A stretch of 64,000 nt of DNA, from NCBI RefSeq assembly GCF_000334915.1, contig NZ_AMSF01000056.1, positions 89,375-153,374 on the forward strand. Reading direction: 5' to 3'. The stretch comes from Dyella ginsengisoli LA-4. GTDB lineage: Bacteria; Pseudomonadota; Gammaproteobacteria; Xanthomonadales; Rhodanobacteraceae. The position numbers were made by a program, and so were the translations under genes. Positions 18,514 to 25,670 of this stretch are shown piece after piece (within the stretch, counting starts at the first letter, position 1; each line of letters starts with the position of its first letter). The notes under the pieces were generated by a model, which had not been told where the DNA came from, did no database searches, and saw only the letters and a program-made list of their open reading frames with translations.

Positions 18514-19205
18514 GGGCCATGGACATGAATACAGGTGGATTTCGTGCGGCCAGCCTGGTGCTGGCCAGCCTGGTGCTTACCGTTACTGCGGGCTGTGCCC
18601 AGATGCCCAGCAAGAGTGGGGCGGGCGGCACCGCGGCGGGTTCCGAAAGCTCCTCCGGCTCGTGCAATCCGTTGGTGGGCGGTGCCCTCGGCGCGCTTGC
18701 CGGCGCCATGTTCGGCAAGGGCAAGGGGCACCTGGCGGGGGCGGCGATCGGCGCCGGCATCGGCGCGTTCGCGTGCATCGCGTACAACTACCACGTCCGC
18801 AAGGTGCGGGACGCCAAGGCGGTAGAGCAGGAGTACGCGCGCCAGCGCGGCGCGCTGCCGGCCAGCAACACGGTGGCCGACTACCGCAGCGAGCTGACGC
18901 CGTCGAACACGGTGCGCTCGGGAACGTCCGCGCAGATGCAGTCGCGGGTCACCGTGATCAACGGGACGCACGACGCGACGCCGCAGCTGAAGGAAGAGCT
19001 CACCCTCTACTCGCCCGAGGGCAAGGTGCTGTCCACGGTGAGCAAGCCGGCCACCGCCGTCGACGGCACCGGCGAATACGAAACCAACTTCAACTTCAAC
19101 CTGCCCAAGGGCATCGAGGAGGGGCGCTACACCATGCGCTCGACCCTGTTCATGGACGGCAAGCAGGTGCGCACCAACGAGGTGCCGATGCTGGTGGTGA
19201 GCTGA
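18510..19205 (+). CDS. Putative lipoprotein with glycine-zipper segment, between the two kinases
   Basis: This 231-residue protein overlaps the upstream kinase stop by 4 bases (ATGA); ATGs at 18519 and 18525 are also possible starts. A hydrophobic leader ends in VTAGC (Cys29), a lipobox-like motif suggesting a lipoprotein. It is followed by a glycine-zipper stretch rich in GG/GA repeats (about 55-90) and a C-terminal beta-rich domain with alternating polar residues. In Pseudomonas aeruginosa the PpkA pathway uses an outer-membrane lipoprotein, TagQ, to hold the FGE-like TagR. This gene lies directly before the kinase with an FGE-like domain and may play a similar role. No sequence homology to TagQ is claimed. 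A strong terminator follows. Confidence 0.7.
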   Translation: MRAMDMNTGGFRAASLVLASLVLTVTAGCAQMPSKSGAGGTAAGSESSSGSCNPLVGGALGALAGAMFGKGKGHLAGAAIGAGIGAFACIAYNYHVRKVRDAKAVEQEYARQRGALPASNTVADYRSELTPSNTVRSGTSAQMQSRVTVINGTHDATPQLKEELTLYSPEGKVLSTVSKPATAVDGTGEYETNFNFNLPKGIEEGRYTMRSTLFMDGKQVRTNEVPMLVVS

Positions 19206-19211
19206 GACCCC

Positions 19212-19243
19212 GCCGGCGCAGGCGACTGCGCCGGCCCCTTTTC
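19212..19243 (+). terminator. Rho-independent terminator after the lipoprotein gene
   Basis: A perfect 10-bp stem (GCCGGCGCAG at 19212-19221 with CTGCGCCGGC at 19226-19235) with a GCGA tetraloop is followed by CCCCTTTTCC. It starts 7 bases after the lipoprotein stop codon. It should end the long T6SS transcript, so the second kinase probably has its own promoter in the next 120 bases. Confidence 0.85.
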
Positions 19244-19265
19244 CGCGTCGCCTCGATCGCGGCGC

Positions 19266-19308
19266 ACGGGCGTCGGACAGAACCGAACGGGCTTGATCCC
19301 CGACGCCC
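19266..19308. promoter_or_regulatory. Inverted repeat in the leader of the second kinase gene
   Basis: Perfect 10-bp arms CGGGCGTCGG (19266-19275) and CCGACGCCCG (19299-19308) are separated by 23 bases. The repeat lies between the terminator and the start of the second kinase. It could be an operator, an RNA hairpin in the leader, or a second terminator; no T-run follows. The function is unknown. Confidence 0.5.
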
Positions 19309-19365
19309 GCAAGCACTTCTTCGCCGTCCCGGTACGGCTCCCGGATTGACCAAGACCCTCAATTC

Positions 19366-22300
19366 ATGAATTTCCTCAACGAACTGATCGCCGCTTTTCA
19401 GGCCGACAAGCTGCAGTTGTCGACCCTGCTCGACGTATTGCGCTCGCGTGGCGCCCAGCCCGCCGACGTGCACCGCGAGGAGGTGGCGACGGTCGAGCGG
19501 CTCGCGGCCGAGGGTGCGCTGACGCCGGACACGGCGGCGGCGCTGCTGGGGGCGCTGCGATCGCTGCAGGATGCCGCTGCGGCGGCGCCGGTCACGGGCG
19601 AGGACGCCACCGTGGTCCAGTCCTCGCATCGGCCGGCCGCGGACGATCCGACGGTGGTCCAGCCGGGCGGGGCGTCGACGGCGCCGGCCGCGCATGACGG
19701 CGATGCCACCGTGGTGCAGCCGGCCTCGGGCCCCTCGCATGCGGACGACGAGGCGACCCAGGTCAAGCCGGCCTCGACGCCCGTCCCGCGTGATACCCAG
19801 GCCACCAGCGTGACCGGCAGCGCCACCGGCACGGGCACCAGCAGCACCTTCAATTCCGACAGCTGGCAACGCATGGCGTCCGTCGAGGGCAGCGACTACG
19901 CGGCGGTCGGCAGCGTGCTCAAGGGCCGCTTCCACCTGGAGAAGGAGATCGGCCGCGGCGGCATGGGCGTGGTGTTCCTGGCGCTGGACGAGCGCAAGGT
20001 GGAGGCGCGCGACCGCGATCCCTACGTCGCGGTGAAAGTGCTGAACGACGAGTTCCGCCGCCACCCCGATTCGCTGATCGCGCTGCAGCGCGAGGCGCGC
20101 CGCTCGCAGTCGCTGGCGCACGACAACATCGTGCGCGTCTACGACTTCGACAAGGACGGCACCATCGTCTTCATGACGATGGAGTACGTCGACGGCTCCG
20201 ATCTCAAGGCGCTGATCCGCGAGAAGGCCTACAACGGCATGCCGCTGGCCAGGGCGCGGCCGCTGATCGAAGGCATGGCCTGGGCGCTCAAGCGCGCGCA
20301 TGCGGCGGGCGTGGTGCACTCGGACTTCAAGCCGGGCAACGTCATGGTGACCCGCGACGGCATGCCGAAGGTGTTCGACTTCGGCATTGCCCGCGCCGGC
20401 AAGCACATGGGCGAGGCGACCGGCGAACAGACCGTGTTCGACGCCGGCACGCTCGGCGCGCTCACCCCGGCCTACGCCAGCCTGGAGATGATCCAGGGCA
20501 AGGAGCCCACGCCGAGCGACGACATCTACGCGCTGGGCTGCGTGGCGTTCGAGCTGCTTACCGGCAAGCACCCGTTCGACAAGGTCAGTGCCGAGGTGGC
20601 GATGCGCGAGGGGCGCAAGCCGCCGCCGGTGCCGGGCCTGACCAAGCGCCAGTACCAGACGCTGTGCGATGCGGTCGCCTTCACCAGCGACAAGCGCCTG
20701 AAGAACGCCGCCGACCTGGTCGAGGGCCTGCGCGAGATCAGCCTGCGCGAACGCGCCGGCCCGTTCGTGGTAGTCGGGGCGATCGGCGTGGTGATCCTCG
20801 TCGCCGGCGGCTGGGGCGCGCGCTACTACCTGCAGCAGCGCGAGGTGAACGAGGTGGTCGCGCGCTTCTCGCCGACCGATCCGCAGCACTACACCACCGA
20901 AGACCAGGCCTACGGCGCGCTCGATGCGCTGGGTGCCGACCAGCGCACGCGCGTGGTGGTCGACCAGAGCGATGTGATCCAGACCTTCTTGCTTGATCGC
21001 GTCGATGCGTACTGGAATCCGGCCAAGAAGCGTTACGACTATGCCGGTGCGCAGCACGTGTTCGCCCTGCGTGACCAGCTCAAGCTGTTCTCGCCCAAGC
21101 TCGACCTCAAGCGCAGCGCGATCGAGCAGGAACGCAACGACCTGCTCAACCAGCTCGACACGCGCCTGAGCAAGGCGATCGAGAACGGCGCGATCTTCGC
21201 CGACCAGCCGGACAACGCGGTGCAGATCCTGGCCACGATCCGCGCCATCGATCCCACCAGCGGGCTGCTGAAGAACGCCGAGCTGGAGCTGAAGTACGAC
21301 ATCGCGATCGGCCAGTCGCTGGCGGCGGACCACGTGGACGAGGCCCGTGCGCAGCTGAAGCAGGCGCAGGCGGTGTTCCCGGATTCGACGCGACTGAAAC
21401 AGCGTGCGAACGAGCTGGCGCAGATGGCCGCGCCGGCACTGGCCCGCGCCGCCCCGGCGACCACGCAGAGCGTTCCACAGGCGCACGCGGCACTGGCCGC
21501 GCTGATCGCCCGGCCGACCCTGGACAACGATTGGCAGACGGCGGTGGCCCGGGCGATGAGCACGCTCGCGACCGCCCACGATGCGCAGACGCCGAAGCAG
21601 GTCGAGGCACTGGCGGCGGCGATCGCAACCGCGGTCGCCCCGCAGAACGATCCGTCGCAGCTGCCGCAGGCTTCGCGGGCGATCGACCTGGGTCTGCATT
21701 ACGCACCGAAGTCGGCGCCCCTGCTGGCCCAGCGCAGTCGCATCGACACGCTGCAGCAGCAGGTGCAGGCGCAACTGGCGCAGGAGAGCGCGGCCGCCGA
21801 GGTCACCTCGCGCATCGAATCGATGAAGCGCGCCGCCGCCGCCAACGACGTGGCCAAGGCGCAGGAAGCCCTGGCGCGCATCCGCACGCTGCAGCCGGAC
21901 AATCCCTTCCTCGCCGGCACGGGCCCGCAGCTGCTGGCCAATGCCTACCTCGGCCAGGCGACCGATGCGATGCGGCGTGGCCGGTTCCAGTCGGCTGCGG
22001 ACACCCTGGCGCGCGGACTCAAGGCGCTGGGCAACCGCGACGACCTGCGCCAGGCCAAGGCCCGCTACGACCTGGTGGCCGATGCGATGAAGGCCCGCGC
22101 CAGCGGCGTGTCCTCTGCCGATCTGTCGCGTCTGCGCCAGCAGCTGGCACGCGTGCAGAAGGACGACCCCGATGCCCTGAAAGCGCTGGAATCGGACCTG
22201 AAGCTGCGCGGGCAACTGCAGCAGGGGAGCCTGTCCGCGCTGCTGGACAGCCTCAAGCCGAGCCAGCCACCCGCTGCGCCGTCGGCGGCTGCGCCGGTCG

Positions 22301-23088
22301 CCGCACCGCCGTCCGCCGCACCCGGGGCGACGCCGGTGACGCCGGCGGGTGTCCCCACGCATCCGGGAGCCACCGTCACGCCGACGTCGCCGGGGGCCGT
22401 CGGCACCCGGCCCGGCACCGCCAAGCCGGGAGCGACCGCCGCCTCGGCCGCGGCCGGAAGCGATCCCTGCGGCGATCCGGCGCTGGTCGGCAAGGGCCGG
22501 ATCTGCGCCGATGAAGTGGCCGGCAAGCGCGGCCCGCCGCTGGTGGTGATTCCCGGACTGGCTGGCGGGAAGGCGTATGCGATGTCGCGCAACGAGATCA
22601 GCGTCAGCGAGTTCAACCGCTTCTGCAGTGCCACCGGGCAGTGCGCGCCACGGCCGGCGGGCGACCGGCTGACCGCGACCCAGCCGATCAGCAACATTCC
22701 GCTGTCGCTTGCTCGCTCGTACACCGCATGGCTGAGCAAGGGCAGCGGGTTCACCTACCGCCTGCCCACCGATGCCGAATGGCTGCATGCGGCGAAGGCG
22801 GGCGGCGGCTGGAAGCAGTCGCCGGACAGCAACTGCGTGCCGCCCAACTCCAACGGGGACGACGGCAGCGGCGCGCCGATCTCGCCGCTGGGACGCAGCC
22901 CGAATCCCTGGGGACTGGTGAACCTCACGGGCAACGTGTGGGAGTGGGTGGTCAGCGGCGGCCAGGTGGGCGTGCGCGGGGCCAGCTACACGAGCTACTG
23001 GTCGGACTGCACCGTGGACGCGCACCGCGCCGACAGCGGCAGCGCCCAGAACGACGTCGGATTCCGCGTGCTGAGGGAGCTCAGATGA
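19366..23088 (+). CDS. ppkA: PpkA-type Ser/Thr kinase, second copy, fused to a periplasmic FGE/SUMF1-like (TagR-like) domain
   Basis: This is a 1240-residue protein. The N-terminus has DATVVQP-type threonines (82, 96, 115, 131). The kinase domain (about 188-455) is nearly identical to the first copy: glycine loop from 196, Lys224, HSDFKPGN with Asp320 and DFG with Asp338. A transmembrane helix (about 466-488) is followed by a long helical, repeat-rich periplasmic stretch (to about 960), a proline/alanine linker, and an FGE-sulfatase-type domain (about 1056-1240, with YRLPTDAEWLHAA and NLTGNVWEWV). TagR of P. aeruginosa is a separate FGE-like periplasmic protein that stimulates PpkA; here it seems fused. 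The paired catalytic cysteines of true FGE are not seen. It ends overlapping the next gene by 4 bases. Confidence 0.9.
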   Translation: MNFLNELIAAFQADKLQLSTLLDVLRSRGAQPADVHREEVATVERLAAEGALTPDTAAALLGALRSLQDAAAAAPVTGEDATVVQSSHRPAADDPTVVQPGGASTAPAAHDGDATVVQPASGPSHADDEATQVKPASTPVPRDTQATSVTGSATGTGTSSTFNSDSWQRMASVEGSDYAAVGSVLKGRFHLEKEIGRGGMGVVFLALDERKVEARDRDPYVAVKVLNDEFRRHPDSLIALQREARRSQSLAHDNIVRVYDFDKDGTIVFMTMEYVDGSDLKALIREKAYNGMPLARARPLIEGMAWALKRAHAAGVVHSDFKPGNVMVTRDGMPKVFDFGIARAGKHMGEATGEQTVFDAGTLGALTPAYASLEMIQGKEPTPSDDIYALGCVAFELLTGKHPFDKVSAEVAMREGRKPPPVPGLTKRQYQTLCDAVAFTSDKRLKNAADLVEGLREISLRERAGPFVVVGAIGVVILVAGGWGARYYLQQREVNEVVARFSPTDPQHYTTEDQAYGALDALGADQRTRVVVDQSDVIQTFLLDRVDAYWNPAKKRYDYAGAQHVFALRDQLKLFSPKLDLKRSAIEQERNDLLNQLDTRLSKAIENGAIFADQPDNAVQILATIRAIDPTSGLLKNAELELKYDIAIGQSLAADHVDEARAQLKQAQAVFPDSTRLKQRANELAQMAAPALARAAPATTQSVPQAHAALAALIARPTLDNDWQTAVARAMSTLATAHDAQTPKQVEALAAAIATAVAPQNDPSQLPQASRAIDLGLHYAPKSAPLLAQRSRIDTLQQQVQAQLAQESAAAEVTSRIESMKRAAAANDVAKAQEALARIRTLQPDNPFLAGTGPQLLANAYLGQATDAMRRGRFQSAADTLARGLKALGNRDDLRQAKARYDLVADAMKARASGVSSADLSRLRQQLARVQKDDPDALKALESDLKLRGQLQQGSLSALLDSLKPSQPPAAPSAAAPVAAPPSAAPGATPVTPAGVPTHPGATVTPTSPGAVGTRPGTAKPGATAASAAAGSDPCGDPALVGKGRICADEVAGKRGPPLVVIPGLAGGKAYAMSRNEISVSEFNRFCSATGQCAPRPAGDRLTATQPISNIPLSLARSYTAWLSKGSGFTYRLPTDAEWLHAAKAGGGWKQSPDSNCVPPNSNGDDGSGAPISPLGRSPNPWGLVNLTGNVWEWVVSGGQVGVRGASYTSYWSDCTVDAHRADSGSAQNDVGFRVLRELR

Positions 23089-23429
23089 ACGAGCAGGAGC
23101 GTCGCATCAATGTGGGGTTGCGGGCACTGGACGAGGCACACCGGCTCGGCCGGCTCAGCCGCGAGGACTATCGCGCCCGGCGGCGCGCCCTGCTGCAGGG
23201 GCTGAACGACAGCGCCGGGGTGACCGCGCGCAACGCGATCACCCCGCCCGCTTCGGGGGGAGGGCGACGGGAGGATGCCCGGCGCCAGGCCCTGCCCAGC
23301 GCGGACATGGCCGGCGCGCTGTTTCCCGACCGCCGTCGCCGGATGCTGCAGACCTGGCTGCTGGCCGTGGTCGGGCTGGCCCTGGCGTTGCTGCTGATCT
23401 ACGCGGTGGTGCAGCTGGGCGGGAGCTGA
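23085..23429 (+). CDS. Small single-pass membrane protein with SHOCT-like N-terminus
   Basis: ATG 23085 overlaps the kinase stop (ATGA), giving 114 residues. The N-terminal 45 residues (ALDEAHRLGRLSREDYRARR) resemble the short SHOCT-type helix pair, in which a glycine turn is followed by an acidic/aromatic EDY/EEY motif. A charged linker leads to one C-terminal transmembrane helix (about 87-107), so most of the protein should face the cytoplasm next to the kinase domains. No function is known. Translational coupling to the kinase suggests a partner or regulator. Confidence 0.8.
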   Translation: MNEQERRINVGLRALDEAHRLGRLSREDYRARRRALLQGLNDSAGVTARNAITPPASGGGRREDARRQALPSADMAGALFPDRRRRMLQTWLLAVVGLALALLLIYAVVQLGGS

Positions 23430-23588
23430 GTCGCAAGGAATCGGCGGCGACTGACCAGATTTGTGACGCAGTTGCGCATTACTCAGGAGGGGTGCCGTTC
23501 CCGGGGGCTGCGCGCGCACTCCGCTTGCGGGCGTGGGGGGATCCACCGTCCATGTCGCGGGCAGCCTCATTGCAAGGGGAAAGATGTC

Positions 23589-25658
23589 GTGCGGATGGCT
23601 TCTCTGGCAGCAGCCCTGGCGCTGGCGTTGGCTGGCGGCCAGGCGTGGGCGCAGGACACCCCCGCCCCTCCGGCATCGCCCGCGCCGGGGGCTTCACCGA
23701 CCCCGGCGTCTGCGCCGACACAGCGCATCCTGGTCAGCGGGATTCCCGCCGGCAGCGATGCGGCGTCGGTCCAGGCGATCGTGCAGGCCGGCTACCGCCA
23801 GGCGATGGCCGCTGCCGGTCATCCGGCAACGTTGAGCCCGGCGCAGTGGCAGGCTGCGGCCGACGCCATCACGGCGGCGTTGCAGAAGGCCGGCTTCAAG
23901 GACGCTCGTGCCTATCTGGCCGAGCAGGTGATGGCCTTCACCGTGCAGGACACACCAGCCACCCCGGCCGGCGAGGTCGCACAGCAGGCTCCGGCGCAAA
24001 CGCCGCCCGCGGCGGTGGCCGCGTCCGCCGTTCCGGCTCCGGCGCCCAAGCCGATGGCGCCCGACAACGTGGTGCCGCCGGTACGCGAACGCGACCAGGC
24101 CCCGGCGCAGACCGTCGCGGTCAGCGCCTTCCGCGTGCAGGGCGTGGATTCGCATCCGGATGCCGGGATCACCCCGGCCTCGATGCAGGCACTGGCCGAC
24201 GAACAGTTGCACAAGCTCGGCGGCGGCCCGGGCCAGCCCGCCCAGCTTGCCTTCACCCAGTTGCAGCAGGTGGCCGATGCGCTGACCGAAAAGTACCGCA
24301 AGGCCGGCTTCATCTTCGGTACGGCGTTCCTGCCGGCGCAGACCATCGGCCAGGACCACGTGGTCAGCATCCAGGTGCTCGAGGGCACGCTGGGTCGCGT
24401 CATCGTCAAGGGCAACAAGCGTTACCGCGCCAGTGCGATCGCTGCATCGGTGGAGCCGTTGAAGGGCAAGGTGCTGCGCAAGGGCGACGTCGATTCTGCA
24501 CTGCTTTATGCCCGCGATCTGCCCGGCGTGTCGGTGAGCTCGACCTTCCAGCCCGGCGAAAAGACCGGCCAGACCGACCTGCTGATGGTCGCCAACGAGG
24601 CGAAGCGGCCGTACACGATCACCACCGGCGCGAACAACTACGGCACCGATCTCACCGGTCGCTACCGCGCCCAGCTCGGCTTCACCTGGAACAGCCCGCT
24701 GGGCATCGGCGACACCTTTGCCGCCAACGTCGACTACGCGATGGATCCGCGCAACAACGTCTACGGCTCGCTGGTGTACCGCGCGCCGACGGTGGTGGTG
24801 CCCGGTCTCAGCGGCGTGATCGGCGCCACCCGCAGCGAGCTGCAGCTCAATTCCAGCCAGCTCGCCGCGCTGGACGTGAAAGGCCCGAGTTCCTCGCAGT
24901 ACGGCGGTGCCGACTGGAAGTTCGTCAACACCGACACGATGCAGATGCAGACCTCGCTGCACTACATCCGCGAGAAGTCGCGCCTGACCAGTCTCGGCAT
25001 CCCGCTGTCGGACGAGAGCTTCGACGTGGCCGAGCTGGCCTGGGCGATGAACCGCACCGACCAGCGCCTGCACGGCATCGACCTGTTGCAGGTGAGCCTG
25101 CGCAAGTCGATCAAGGACCGCTCGCGCGAGCCGGACCTGGTCAGCCCGAATCACGCCAGCAGTTTCACCAGCCTGCGTTTCTCCTACACGCGCCTGCAGT
25201 TCCTGACCAAGTCGCAGCGCGCCTACTTCAAGCTGGCCGGGCAGTGGACCAACGCCGCGTTGGCGCCGCTGGAGCAATTCGTGATCGGCGGCCCGGACAG
25301 CGTGCGCGCCTACCCGATCGCCGACGGCCTGACCGACCGCGGCTACTACGCCTCGCTGGAGTACCACGTCGACGCGCCGGGCTTCGGCAACAAGATCTCG
25401 CCGTTCTACGCCCGGCCCTGGCGCGAGCTGCTGGAGCTGGAGGCGTTCATCGACTACGCCCGCGGCATGCCGGCCGGCGCCGACCGGGCAGGCAACAGCG
25501 CACTGACCTTCAAGGGCATCGGCGCGGGGTTCATCTTCCGCCTGCCGCGGTTCCACCGCTTCGAGTTCCACCTCGACGGCGCGGTGCCGATCGGCGGGCC
25601 GCAGGCCTCGGACAAGAAGGGCTACCACGTGTACGCGCGGTTCGGCTTCACGTTCTGA
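23589..25658 (+). CDS. TpsB/FhaC/ShlB-family two-partner secretion outer-membrane transporter
   Basis: GTG 23589 is preferred. It follows a strong AAGGGGAAAG ribosome-binding site and begins a clean signal peptide ending AWA-Q at about residue 25, giving 689 residues. After a low-complexity alanine/proline region come POTRA-type domains (about 175-335) and a 16-strand-type barrel (about 340-689) ending in phenylalanine, as outer-membrane proteins do. The conserved loop-6 motif VRG(Y/F) appears as VRAY at 572-575. An extra N-terminal helix-rich block (about 45-120) has no clear family. TpsB proteins export the adjacent TpsA through their barrel. The gene lies 159 bases downstream of the T6SS kinase operon. 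Confidence 0.93.
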   Translation: MRMASLAAALALALAGGQAWAQDTPAPPASPAPGASPTPASAPTQRILVSGIPAGSDAASVQAIVQAGYRQAMAAAGHPATLSPAQWQAAADAITAALQKAGFKDARAYLAEQVMAFTVQDTPATPAGEVAQQAPAQTPPAAVAASAVPAPAPKPMAPDNVVPPVRERDQAPAQTVAVSAFRVQGVDSHPDAGITPASMQALADEQLHKLGGGPGQPAQLAFTQLQQVADALTEKYRKAGFIFGTAFLPAQTIGQDHVVSIQVLEGTLGRVIVKGNKRYRASAIAASVEPLKGKVLRKGDVDSALLYARDLPGVSVSSTFQPGEKTGQTDLLMVANEAKRPYTITTGANNYGTDLTGRYRAQLGFTWNSPLGIGDTFAANVDYAMDPRNNVYGSLVYRAPTVVVPGLSGVIGATRSELQLNSSQLAALDVKGPSSSQYGGADWKFVNTDTMQMQTSLHYIREKSRLTSLGIPLSDESFDVAELAWAMNRTDQRLHGIDLLQVSLRKSIKDRSREPDLVSPNHASSFTSLRFSYTRLQFLTKSQRAYFKLAGQWTNAALAPLEQFVIGGPDSVRAYPIADGLTDRGYYASLEYHVDAPGFGNKISPFYARPWRELLELEAFIDYARGMPAGADRAGNSALTFKGIGAGFIFRLPRFHRFEFHLDGAVPIGGPQASDKKGYHVYARFGFTF

Positions 25659-25670
25659 CAGGCAACGACC

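Noticed and set aside
19150..23025. A 1291-codon open frame opposite the second kinase
   Set aside because: It covers kinase, linker and FGE regions in antisense and has no recognisable protein features.
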